Source of the DNA: Pseudomonadota bacterium
Lineage (GTDB): Bacteria; Pseudomonadota; Alphaproteobacteria; Paracaedibacterales; CAIULA01
Reading direction: 5' to 3'
NCBI GenBank assembly: GCA_021804455.1
Contig: JAJZHT010000006.1
Coordinates: 1 to 16,532 of the forward strand
Length of the DNA stretch: 16,532 bases
Both the position numbers and the translations under genes were made by a program. Each line of letters begins with the position of its first letter. The stretch's first letter is position 1. Positions 8,904 through 15,437 of the stretch are shown in pieces. The notes under the pieces were generated by a model. That model made no database searches, was not told the origin of the DNA, and was given only the letters and a program-made list of their open reading frames with translations.

Positions 8904-9140
8904 TTAAGCCGACTGATCCACGACAACCCATTTCTTTGTTTTCGAAATAGGGCGTGACTCAATAATACTAACACTATCTCCTGACTTATATTTATTCTCA
9001 GGATCGTGAGCCGCATAACGGCTATGACGCTTTATATACTTTTTATAAAGCGGATGCATAACATTTTTTTCAACACGCACAATAACGGTTTTATCACCTT
9101 TATCACTGACAACAGTTCCTTGCAATATACGGCGAGGCAT
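8904..9140 (-). CDS. rpsQ: 30S ribosomal protein S17
   Basis: Encodes 78 residues, an OB-fold RNA-binding protein. It starts [21 protein letters not shown] and has [19 protein letters not shown] in the long loop that penetrates 16S rRNA helix 11. It closes with [16 protein letters not shown]17 is a primary binder of the 16S 5' domain. It follows rpmC by 9 nt and is the last gene of the S10 block. Confidence 0.98.
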   Translation of the reverse strand: MPRRILQGTVVSDKGDKTVIVRVEKNVMHPLYKKYIKRHSRYAAHDPENKYKSGDSVSIIESRPISKTKKWVVVDQSA

Positions 9141-9149
9141 ATCTTTTCC

Positions 9150-9341
9150 TTACGCTGATTTAATCTGTTTAAGTTTCGTTTGAATCCGTGCGAAATCACG
9201 ACGACATTGACGCATCCTGGCCGTACCCGTTAGCTGACCTGTCTTAGCTTGCACTCTAAGATTCAACATTTCTTTCTTCAAATCAAGAGCATGTTGATAA
9301 AGCTCAGAAACTGTTTTATTGGCTAAATCTTGAAATTTCAC
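9150..9341 (-). CDS. rpmC: 50S ribosomal protein L29
   Basis: I place the start at the GTG at 9341, giving 63 residues beginning [14 protein letters not shown], the usual L29 length and N-terminus. A GGTGA Shine-Dalgarno-like stretch lies 5 nt upstream. Two more in-frame GTG codons (9350, 9353) would add four residues and leave no room for a ribosome-binding site after the rplP stop. The protein is two antiparallel helices; [17 protein letters not shown] and the Arg-rich second helix ([12 protein letters not shown]) are diagnostic. L29 lies at the exit tunnel beside L23 and helps form the docking site for SRP and trigger factor. Confidence 0.95.
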   Translation of the reverse strand: MKFQDLANKTVSELYQHALDLKKEMLNLRVQAKTGQLTGTARMRQCRRDFARIQTKLKQIKSA

Positions 9342-9354
9342 TGTCGTCACCACT

Positions 9355-9765
9355 CTATATTGTACGTTTTACAAACCTTGTTTCAATAGGCAATTTGGCC
9401 GCAGCCAAAGCAAAAGCTTTTTCAGCCACATCTGCCGCAACACCATCCAGCTCGAACATGATACGACCTGGCTTCACACGACAGACCCAAAATTCAGGAG
9501 ATCCCTTACCACTACCCATACGAACTTCGGCAGGCTTTCTGGATACCGGAACATCCGGAAATATCCGAATCCAAACACGTCCCACGCGACGGATATGACG
9601 CGTAATAGCACGACGAGCAGCTTCAATCTGCCGAGCGGTAATACGGGCAGGCTCAACAGCCTTTAATCCATAACTACCAAAACTGACAGATGTACCAGAC
9701 TTGGCCATCCCATGAATACGGCCTTTAAAAGCCTTTCTATATTTTGTTTTTTTAGGTGATAACAT
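9355..9765 (-). CDS. rplP: 50S ribosomal protein L16
   Basis: Encodes 136 residues. It starts [19 protein letters not shown] and has [23 protein letters not shown] and the closing core [16 protein letters not shown]16 lies near the A site and organises the peptidyl-transferase region and the L7/L12-stalk base. The conserved Arg in the RMGSGKG loop corresponds to the arginine hydroxylated in some bacteria; no such enzyme is in this window. The ATG at 9765 has GAGG 5 nt upstream and follows rpsC by 16 nt. Confidence 0.98.
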   Translation of the reverse strand: MLSPKKTKYRKAFKGRIHGMAKSGTSVSFGSYGLKAVEPARITARQIEAARRAITRHIRRVGRVWIRIFPDVPVSRKPAEVRMGSGKGSPEFWVCRVKPGRIMFELDGVAADVAEKAFALAAAKLPIETRFVKRTI

Positions 9766-9781
9766 AATAGCCTCGAAAAAT

Positions 9782-10459
9782 CTAGCGATTTAAAACGTAT
9801 TCACTGGTTTTTTTATCCTGAGCCATAGGATCATGCTCTTTGATCTCACCTTTGTAAACCCACACTTTAATGCCACAGGTTCCATAGGTTGTTTTAGCAA
9901 CACCAACCCCATAATCAATATCAGAACGCAAAGTATGCAAAGGAACACGCCCTTCACGATACCATTCCATACGTGCAATCTCTGCCCCGCCTAAACGACC
10001 AGAACAATTTACACGTATTCCTAAAGCCCCCAAACGCATGGCGGATTGCATAGCGCGCTTCATGGCACGACGGAAAGAAACACGGCGTTCAATTTGCTGA
10101 GCAATTCCCTCCGCAATTAAGCGAGCATCCAGCTCTGGCTTACGAACCTCAACAATATTAATACCAACATCAGCGTTGGTCATGGCAGATAATTTCTTTT
10201 TCAGCTTTTCAATATCCGCACCCTTTTTACCAATCAAAACTCCAGGACGGGCCGTATAAATACTAAGGCGGGCTTTCTTAGCCGAACGTTCAATCAGAAC
10301 TTTCGCAACACCAGCCTGTGTCAGAGTTTTGGTAACATAATCACGAATAGCCAAATCTTGATGTAGCAAAGTGGCATAATCTCGGCCTGCGAACCACCGG
10401 GAATCCCATGTTTTGTTAATACCAAGACGCAGTCCGATAGGGTTTACTTTTTGACCCAT
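9782..10459 (-). CDS. rpsC: 30S ribosomal protein S3
   Basis: Encodes 225 residues. It begins [20 protein letters not shown]. The KH domain contains [19 protein letters not shown] (about 73-91), and the C-terminal domain has [20 protein letters not shown] and [21 protein letters not shown]3 lies at the mRNA entry pore on the 30S head and, with S4 and S5, unwinds mRNA. The tail after WVYKGEI is short ([10 protein letters not shown]..), within the range for alphaproteobacteria. It follows rplV by 5 nt. Confidence 0.98.
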   Translation of the reverse strand: MGQKVNPIGLRLGINKTWDSRWFAGRDYATLLHQDLAIRDYVTKTLTQAGVAKVLIERSAKKARLSIYTARPGVLIGKKGADIEKLKKKLSAMTNADVGINIVEVRKPELDARLIAEGIAQQIERRVSFRRAMKRAMQSAMRLGALGIRVNCSGRLGGAEIARMEWYREGRVPLHTLRSDIDYGVGVAKTTYGTCGIKVWVYKGEIKEHDPMAQDKKTSEYVLNR

Positions 10460-10464
10460 AATAC

Positions 10465-10812
10465 TTAAACCTCTTTTTCCGCAACTTTAATACTAAGATG
10501 ACTAAAAACCTTATGAATTGACCCTGCACGCCCCTTGGCACGAGCCTGGAATCTTTTCATTTTAATGCCTGGCGTAACATACGCCTCATGAATATACAGA
10601 CGATCAACATCCATTCCATGATTATTTTCAGCATTTGCAATCGCTGATAACAAATTCTTTTTAACGTCTTTTGCTGACCGCTTCTGAGAAAAAGTCAAAA
10701 AACTTAAGGCCTTATCAACCTTCATTCCCCGAATCTTAGCCGCCAATAAATTTAATTTACGGGGACTAACACGAATCGATTTTAAAATAGCTTGAGCTGT
10801 AATTGTATCCAT
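10465..10812 (-). CDS. rplV: 50S ribosomal protein L22
   Basis: I chose the ATG at 10812 (115 residues, [19 protein letters not shown]). TAAGGG, which includes the rpsS stop codon, lies 9 nt upstream as Shine-Dalgarno. A TTG at 10821 is in frame but would sit directly on that sequence. The signature includes [19 protein letters not shown] and [15 protein letters not shown]. The beta-hairpin [18 protein letters not shown] lines the peptide exit tunnel, the region where macrolide resistance changes occur in other species. The start lies 12 nt after the rpsS stop. Confidence 0.97.
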   Translation of the reverse strand: MDTITAQAILKSIRVSPRKLNLLAAKIRGMKVDKALSFLTFSQKRSAKDVKKNLLSAIANAENNHGMDVDRLYIHEAYVTPGIKMKRFQARAKGRAGSIHKVFSHLSIKVAEKEV

Positions 10813-10824
10813 GATGATCAACCC

Positions 10825-11100
10825 TTACCGTTTTGCTTTTTTATCAGCACCGTGACCATAATAGGTACGGGTCGGCGCAAACTCACCCAACTTATGCCCT
10901 ACCATATTTTCGGTAACATAAACAGGTATAAACTTGTGACCATTATGAACACCAAAAGTTACCCCAACAAACTGAGGAATAATGGTTGATCTTCTTGACC
11001 ATGTTTTTACAATTTCTTTTCTACCCGATGCTAAAACAGTCTCGGCTTTTTTAAGCAGGTAGCGGTCGAAAAAAGGACCTTTCCAGACGGATCTTGGCAC
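10825..11100 (-). CDS. rpsS: 30S ribosomal protein S19
   Basis: Encodes 91 residues. It has [18 protein letters not shown] at the start, then [22 protein letters not shown] and [15 protein letters not shown], a complete S19 signature. S19 forms a complex with S13 in the 30S head and contacts the 50S subunit. The start codon is GTG at 11100, with GGAGAG 4 nt upstream, so the choice is secure. It lies 11 nt after rplB. Confidence 0.98.
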   Translation of the reverse strand: MPRSVWKGPFFDRYLLKKAETVLASGRKEIVKTWSRRSTIIPQFVGVTFGVHNGHKFIPVYVTENMVGHKLGEFAPTRTYYGHGADKKAKR

Positions 11101-11111
11101 TGAACTCTCCG

Positions 11112-11933
11112 TTATTTACGTCTTCTGATAATCATATTACTTGTACGCTTGTTACGGCGCGTCTTCTTACCTTTTGTAGCAATACCCCAAGGAGTGACCG
11201 GATGACGCCCCCCAGAAGTTTTTCCTTCACCACCACCATGCGGGTGATCAATCGGGTTCATAGCCACACCACGTACTGTAGGACGAACCCCTAACCAGCG
11301 CATGCGACCCGCCTTACCATAAGAGCGGTTTTGATGATCAGGATTAGAAACAGACCCTACAGTAGCACGGCATTCGCCCTTTAACAAACGAACCTCACCC
11401 GAGGACATCTTAACAATAATATGGCCTGAATCACGTCCCATAATTTGCATGTAAGAACCGGCAGAACGGGCCAATTGCCCACCTTTACCAATTTTGATCT
11501 CAACATTGTGAACAATGGTTCCCAAAGGAATGTTCTTCAACATCATGTTATTCCCAGGTTTAATATCCGCTTTTTCCGAGGAAATTACCTGATCGCCCAC
11601 TTGCAAACGTTGGGGAGCCAAAATATAACTGTACTCTCCATCTTGATACTTAATCAAAGCGATAAAAGCTGTACGATTAGGATCGTATTCGATTCTCTCC
11701 ACGACAGCGGAAACATCATATTTATTGCGCCTAAAATCAACAAGGCGATACCGGCGTTTATGGCCGCCACCTTTATGCCATGTTGTGATCCGCCCAAGAT
11801 TATTATGACCACTCTTTTCGCTAATACCCACCGTCAATGCTTTAAAAGGTTTACCCTTCCACAAACCACTTCGGTCAATATTGACAAGCTGTCTTTGAGA
11901 AGCTGTCGATGCTTTATATTTTTTCAAAGCCAT
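11112..11933 (-). CDS. rplB: 50S ribosomal protein L2
   Basis: Encodes 273 residues, full length. The N-terminal part has [21 protein letters not shown] and [18 protein letters not shown] (OB-like domain). The SH3-like domain is followed by [20 protein letters not shown], in which His230 corresponds to E. coli His229 near the peptidyl-transferase centre. The C-terminus is strongly basic. L2 is needed for subunit joining and for catalytic-centre assembly. It begins 3 nt after rplW. Confidence 0.99.
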   Translation of the reverse strand: MALKKYKASTASQRQLVNIDRSGLWKGKPFKALTVGISEKSGHNNLGRITTWHKGGGHKRRYRLVDFRRNKYDVSAVVERIEYDPNRTAFIALIKYQDGEYSYILAPQRLQVGDQVISSEKADIKPGNNMMLKNIPLGTIVHNVEIKIGKGGQLARSAGSYMQIMGRDSGHIIVKMSSGEVRLLKGECRATVGSVSNPDHQNRSYGKAGRMRWLGVRPTVRGVAMNPIDHPHGGGEGKTSGGRHPVTPWGIATKGKKTRRNKRTSNMIIRRRK

Positions 11934-11936
11934 GAA

Positions 11937-12245
11937 TTAAACTCCGGTTGTGATATCAAGTTTTTGTCCTTCTTCAAGACAAACCATTGCTTTTTTTACA
12001 TCAGACCGAAACCCGCGACGACCTTTAAAAACTTTCTGCTTTCCTTTTCTGATTAACGTATTCACAGAACGAACTTTAACCTTGAACAAATTTTCTACAG
12101 CCTGCTTAATTTCGGTCTTGGTTGCCGTCAGATCAACCTCAAAAAAGTACTGAGACTTCTCAGTCAAAAGGTTAGACTTCTCGGTCATAAGCGGATAACG
12201 GATTACATCGTAATCGCGGAATTGTATCTTCTGACTTTTCTTCAT
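11937..12245 (-). CDS. rplW: 50S ribosomal protein L23
   Basis: Encodes 102 residues. The core is DVIRYPLMTEKSNLL, then FFEVDLTATKTEIKQAVENLFKVKV, and the basic loop RKGKQKVFKGRRGFRSDVKKA. L23 is the exit-tunnel protein that recruits trigger factor and SRP. The N-terminal extension MKKSQKIQFRDY is a little longer than average. The ATG overlaps the rplD stop by four bases (ATGA), a classic coupling arrangement. Confidence 0.98.
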   Translation of the reverse strand: MKKSQKIQFRDYDVIRYPLMTEKSNLLTEKSQYFFEVDLTATKTEIKQAVENLFKVKVRSVNTLIRKGKQKVFKGRRGFRSDVKKAMVCLEEGQKLDITTGV

Positions 12246-12862
12246 TTTAATCTTGCTTCCAAACTTTTTACAGCTGCTACTGACAAAACTAATTTGTCTC
12301 TACGCAAAATGTCATAAACATTCGCACCAATTTGAGGCAGAACATCAAAGCCAACCACATTAGAAACAGCTTTTTTCAAATTAGAATTTACCTGATCCCC
12401 ATCAATCATCAGGGCACTTGCACCCTTCAAGTAGCCAAAATTCTCCAGGGCTAATTTAGTTTTGGGTGATTCTAGTGACAAATCATCCACAACAAAAAGA
12501 TCACCACTTTGGGCTTTAGCCGACAAGGCCATCTTTAAACCAAGCTTACGGACTTTCTTTTGTAAATCATGACCATGATCACGAACAACAGGACCAAAAA
12601 TGATTCCACCACCACGGAATTGAGCACCACGGCGACTGCCATGACGCGCTCCCCCTGTTCCCTTTTGGCGATACATCTTTTTTGTTGTACCGCTTACATC
12701 ACCAATTTCTTTGGTTTTGTGGGTCCCAGCTTGACGTCTTGCAAGCTGCCACGTTACCACGCGGGACAAGATGTCTTGACGTGGTTCTAAACCAAAAACG
12801 GCATCATCAAGTTCGATCTCAGCCTTTGTTTTTTTATCTTTTGCAACAACACTTATTTTCAT
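12242..12862 (-). CDS. rplD: 50S ribosomal protein L4
   Basis: Encodes 206 residues. The extended internal loop that reaches into the exit tunnel is visible as KKMYRQKGTGGARHGSRRGAQ followed by FRGGGIIFGP (about 61-91), the L4 signature. The C-terminal half is the globular domain. In E. coli L4 also represses its own S10 operon through a leader upstream of rpsJ; that leader has no room here because tuf ends only 18 nt before rpsJ. It lies 19 nt after rplC. Confidence 0.98.
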   Translation of the reverse strand: MKISVVAKDKKTKAEIELDDAVFGLEPRQDILSRVVTWQLARRQAGTHKTKEIGDVSGTTKKMYRQKGTGGARHGSRRGAQFRGGGIIFGPVVRDHGHDLQKKVRKLGLKMALSAKAQSGDLFVVDDLSLESPKTKLALENFGYLKGASALMIDGDQVNSNLKKAVSNVVGFDVLPQIGANVYDILRRDKLVLSVAAVKSLEARLK

Positions 12863-12881
12863 TTTTTAAACCACACGATAA

Positions 12882-13526
12882 TCAGCTTGCCGATTTTTTC
12901 TTAATCGCATCACGTACGTACACGATACTGCTTTTAGCCCCAGGTATACTTCCTTTAATAAAAAGCAATCCGCGTTCTGCATCAACAGCTTGAATGCTTA
13001 GGTTTAACTTTGTTACACGTCTTGCCCCCATATGTCCAGCCATTTTTTTATTTTTGAAAACTTTTCCAGGGTCTTGACGATTTCCAGTGGAACCATGACT
13101 ACGGTGAGAGACAGAAACACCGTGAGAAGCACGCAAACCACCAAAATTGTGACGCTTCATACCCCCTGCAAACCCCTTACCAATACTGATACCTGTAATA
13201 TCAACATATTGGTTGGGCAAAAAGTGAGAAACGTCAATCTTCTGACCAACGTCCAACAAATGAGCTTCACCCACACGAAACTCTTTTAAGTATTTACAAG
13301 GCTCGATCTCTTTCTTTGCAAAATAGCCACGCAAAGGCTTGTTCAGCTTATTAGCCGCCACAGGCTTGCATCCTATTTGAACTGCATTGTATCCATCCAC
13401 AGCCTCTTTTTTCTGCGCAATGACCGTGCAAGGATCCACTTTCAACACGGTAACGGGAATCTGCGCCCCACTTTCGGTAAAGATTTGCGTCATCCCAATT
13501 TTTTCTGCAATTAATCCGGTTCTCAT
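12882..13526 (-). CDS. rplC: 50S ribosomal protein L3
   Basis: Encodes 214 residues. It starts [16 protein letters not shown] and has the diagnostic [20 protein letters not shown] followed by [20 protein letters not shown]. Gln151 in that loop matches the glutamine methylated by PrmB in E. coli. L3 is an early assembly protein whose loop reaches the peptidyl-transferase centre. An AGGAC Shine-Dalgarno overlaps the rpsJ stop codon (TAG), about 11 nt ahead of the ATG at 13526. Confidence 0.98.
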   Translation of the reverse strand: MRTGLIAEKIGMTQIFTESGAQIPVTVLKVDPCTVIAQKKEAVDGYNAVQIGCKPVAANKLNKPLRGYFAKKEIEPCKYLKEFRVGEAHLLDVGQKIDVSHFLPNQYVDITGISIGKGFAGGMKRHNFGGLRASHGVSVSHRSHGSTGNRQDPGKVFKNKKMAGHMGARRVTKLNLSIQAVDAERGLLFIKGSIPGAKSSIVYVRDAIKKKSAS

Positions 13527-13539
13527 TTTTTATAAGGTC

Positions 13540-13848
13540 CTACAATTTAATTTCCACATCTACACCAGAAGCCAAATCCAGCTTCATCAACGCATCCACC
13601 GTTTGAGGCAACCAATCAAAAATATCAATCAGTCTTTTATGCGTACGAATTTCAAACTGTTCGCGGGATTTCTTATCAATATGAGGCGAACGGTTGACCG
13701 TATATTTCTGAATACGTGTCGGCATGGGGATGGGCCCTCGAACTTGGGCCCCCGTACGCTTTGCTGTATTGACAATTTCCTTAACAGATTGATCCAACAG
13801 ACGATGATCATACGCCTGTAATTTAATTCTAATGTTTTGGCCTTCCAT
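13540..13848 (-). CDS. rpsJ: 30S ribosomal protein S10
   Basis: I chose the second ATG (13848), giving 102 residues, exactly the canonical length, starting [21 protein letters not shown] lies 9 nt upstream. The first ATG (13857) touches that Shine-Dalgarno and would add only [29 protein letters not shown] and [17 protein letters not shown] are S10 signatures. S10 is a 30S head protein and, as NusE, an antitermination factor with NusB. It follows tuf by only 18 nt, so tuf and the S10 block are expected on one transcript. Confidence 0.98.
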   Translation of the reverse strand: MEGQNIRIKLQAYDHRLLDQSVKEIVNTAKRTGAQVRGPIPMPTRIQKYTVNRSPHIDKKSREQFEIRTHKRLIDIFDWLPQTVDALMKLDLASGVDVEIKL

Positions 13849-13866
13849 CTTGATCATCCTCTTTTA

Positions 13867-15057
13867 TTATTTTACGATTTGGGAGACGACACCGGCCCCG
13901 ACGGTACGGCCGCCTTCACGAATGGCAAAACGCAATCCCTCATCCATCGCAATCGGAGCAATCAACTCAACCGTCATCGCAATGTTATCACCCGGCATCA
14001 CCATCTCAACACCGCTCGGCAAACTCACCGTCCCCGTCACGTCCGTCGTCCGAAAATAAAACTGAGGGCGATAATTCGTGAAAAACGGCGTATGACGGCC
14101 CCCTTCCTCTTTCGTCAATATATAAGCTTCCGCCTTAAACTGAGTATGCGGTGTAATCGTACCCGGCGCCGCCAAAACTTGACCACGCTCCACATCCTCT
14201 CGCTTCGTACCACGCAACAAAGCTCCAATGTTGTCACCAGCCTCACCCTGATCCAACAACTTACGAAACATCTCAACACCCGTCACCGTCGTCTTCGTCG
14301 TCGCACGTATCCCAACAATCTCAGCCTCTTCACCAACCTTAATCACTCCACGCTCAACTCGACCCGTCACAACCGTACCCCGACCCGATATCGAAAACAC
14401 ATCCTCAATCGGCATCAAAAACGGACGATCCTTCGCACGCTCAGGTTGCGGTATCGTCTCATCCACAGCTTCCATCAACTTCAAAATCGCATCACGACCC
14501 ATCTCAGGATTCCGATCCTCCAACGCACACAACGCCGAACCCCGTATCACAGGAATCGTATCCCCAGGAAAACCATAACTCGACAACAATTCACGAACCT
14601 CAAGCTCCACCAAATCCGCCAGCTCCGAATCGTCCACCATATCTATCTTATTCATAAACACAACCAACGCCGGTACCCCAACCTGACGCGCTAACAAAAT
14701 ATGCTCCCGAGTCTGAGGCATCGGACCATCCGCCGCCGATACCACCAATATCGCACCGTCCATCTGCGCCGCCCCCGTAATCATGTTCTTCACATAGTCC
14801 GCGTGACCAGGACAATCAACGTGCGCATAGTGACGCTTATCCGTCTCATACTCAACGTGCGCCGTCGAAATCGTAATACCTCGCGCCTTCTCCTCAGGCG
14901 CCTTATCAATCTGATCGTACGCCATAAAATTCGCCTTCCCGCTCTCAGCCAAAACTTTCGTAATCGCCGCCGTCAAACTCGTCTTACCATGGTCCACGTG
15001 ACCAATCGTTCCTATGTTGCAATGCGGCTTAACCCGCTCATACTTCGCCTTCGACAT
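13867..15057 (-). CDS. tuf: Elongation factor Tu
   Basis: The GTPase that delivers aminoacyl-tRNA to the ribosomal A site; 396 residues, full length. G-domain motifs: GHVDHGKT (19-26), switch I RGITIS (59-64), DCPGH with catalytic His85 (81-85), NKID (136-139) and GSAL (173-176). Domains 2 and 3 are complete through the C-terminal [11 protein letters not shown]. The ATG at 15057 has an AGGGG/GCGGA-rich ribosome-binding region about 9 nt upstream. Codon use differs from its neighbours: codons end mostly in G or T. In 397 codons only one (TTA, Leu122) belongs to the set TTA/CTA/TCA. It lies 75 nt after tRNA-Gly. No fus, rpsG or rpsL precede it, so this is not the str-operon copy. Confidence 0.99.
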   Translation of the reverse strand: MSKAKYERVKPHCNIGTIGHVDHGKTSLTAAITKVLAESGKANFMAYDQIDKAPEEKARGITISTAHVEYETDKRHYAHVDCPGHADYVKNMITGAAQMDGAILVVSAADGPMPQTREHILLARQVGVPALVVFMNKIDMVDDSELADLVELEVRELLSSYGFPGDTIPVIRGSALCALEDRNPEMGRDAILKLMEAVDETIPQPERAKDRPFLMPIEDVFSISGRGTVVTGRVERGVIKVGEEAEIVGIRATTKTTVTGVEMFRKLLDQGEAGDNIGALLRGTKREDVERGQVLAAPGTITPHTQFKAEAYILTKEEGGRHTPFFTNYRPQFYFRTTDVTGTVSLPSGVEMVMPGDNIAMTVELIAPIAMDEGLRFAIREGGRTVGAGVVSQIVK

Positions 15058-15132
15058 ACTGTTCCGCCCCTATGAATGATGTGGGTATTTTGTTTTGTGA
15101 CACCCGTTGAAATTAACAATTTACTTTAAGTT

Positions 15133-15206
15133 TGGAGCGGGTGATGGGAATCGAACCCACATAGCCAGCTTGGAAGGCTGGAGCTTTACCACTAAGCTAC
15201 ACCCGC
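15133..15206 (-). tRNA. tRNA-Gly (anticodon UCC)
   Basis: A complete 74-nt cloverleaf including an encoded CCA end. The acceptor stem is GCGGGTG/CACCCGC, followed by a 4-bp D stem (GCTT/AAGC). The anticodon stem CCAGC/GCTGG has loop CTTCCAA (anticodon TCC), and the T arm is GTGGG-TTCGATT-CCCAT. The discriminator is U, as expected for bacterial tRNA-Gly. It lies 6 nt after the tRNA-Tyr remnant and 75 nt ahead of tuf, in the conserved Tyr-Gly-tuf order. Confidence 0.97.
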
Positions 15207-15212
15207 ATATCT

Positions 15213-15270
15213 TGGTGGAAGGAGTAGGATTCGAACCTACGTAGACATACGTCGGCAGATTTACAGTCTG
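15213..15270 (-). pseudogene. tRNA-Tyr 3' fragment (anticodon GUA), cut in the anticodon stem
   Basis: The 3' two-thirds of a tRNA-Tyr is intact. It has anticodon loop CTGTAAA with GTA, stem 3' strand TCTGC, a long class-II variable arm, T arm GTAGG-TTCGAAT-CCTAC, acceptor 3' strand TCCTTCC, discriminator A and CCA. On the 5' side the match stops after CAGA of the anticodon stem. The next base breaks the stem, and no D arm or acceptor strand (GGAAGGA expected) exists anywhere upstream to 15437. This gene copy therefore cannot make a tRNA by itself. The breakpoint at a symmetric anticodon stem-loop, next to an integrase, indicates an attachment site. Confidence 0.88.
15213..15270. other. Presumed attachment site (att) of the integrative element
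   Basis: Tyrosine integrases often use the anticodon stem-loop of a tRNA gene as crossover site, with the two stem strands as inverted core-binding sites. Here CAGA-CTGTAAA-TCTG (15256-15270 on the complement) is that symmetric core. The element's own att copy would have replaced the lost half at the other end. A direct repeat of up to this 58-bp segment is predicted at the distal end of the element, outside the window. Confidence 0.7.
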
Positions 15271-15294
15271 AACTACTACCAATCACCTAGAACT

Positions 15295-15325
15295 AGTATA
15301 TACCTCGAAAAACTAACCTACGCAA
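15295..15325 (-). promoter_or_regulatory. Candidate sigma70-type promoter at the element junction
   Basis: On the minus strand TTGCGT (15325-15320) is followed after 17 nt by TATATA (15302-15297), or after 19 nt by TATACT (15300-15295; five of six consensus bases). It would start transcription near 15290, just ahead of the tRNA-Tyr fragment, tRNA-Gly and tuf. The -35 box matches only three of six consensus bases and AT-rich DNA yields such matches by chance, so this is a candidate only. Confidence 0.3.
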
Positions 15326-15408
15326 GAGTTTCGAAGTGTTTTTTTAAATTTCATTCTCCTTAATTCTTCTAGAAAGTTGCTTTTATAACAGATTAAATGG
15401 TAGAACTA

Positions 15409-15423
15409 TGGTAAATTTTACCA
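15409..15423. promoter_or_regulatory. Perfect palindrome just upstream of the integrase gene
   Basis: TGGTAAA-T-TTTACCA: two perfect 7-base arms around one central base, ending 14 nt before the integrase GTG and overlapping the start of its presumed ribosome-binding region. Position and symmetry suit an operator for a dimeric regulator (excisionase, phage repressor or the integrase itself). No protein that would bind it is identified in this window. Confidence 0.4.
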
Positions 15424-15437
15424 GAAGACTTTAAACT

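Noticed and set aside
11445..12056. 203-codon plus-strand open frame opposite rplB and rplW
   Set aside because: It overlaps two certain ribosomal genes, crosses their boundary and has no recognisable domain or ribosome-binding site.
13837..15075. Two long plus-strand open frames (285 and 124 codons) opposite tuf
   Set aside because: They are in codon register with tuf and exist because tuf almost never uses TTA, CTA or TCA. Their translations are Arg/His/Asn/Thr-rich with no recognisable domain.
15271..15300. D-loop-like sequence GATTGGTAG ahead of the tRNA-Tyr fragment, suggesting a chimeric but complete tRNA
   Set aside because: No paired D stem, the top anticodon base pair is broken, and no 5' strand able to pair with TCCTTCC was found, so no cloverleaf can form.
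15305..15345. Plus-strand hairpin TCGAAA/TTTCGA followed by seven T residues, resembling a terminator
   Set aside because: Only six pairs, a 4-nt gap between stem and T-run, and no gene on the plus strand that it would terminate. Kept only as a weak possibility.
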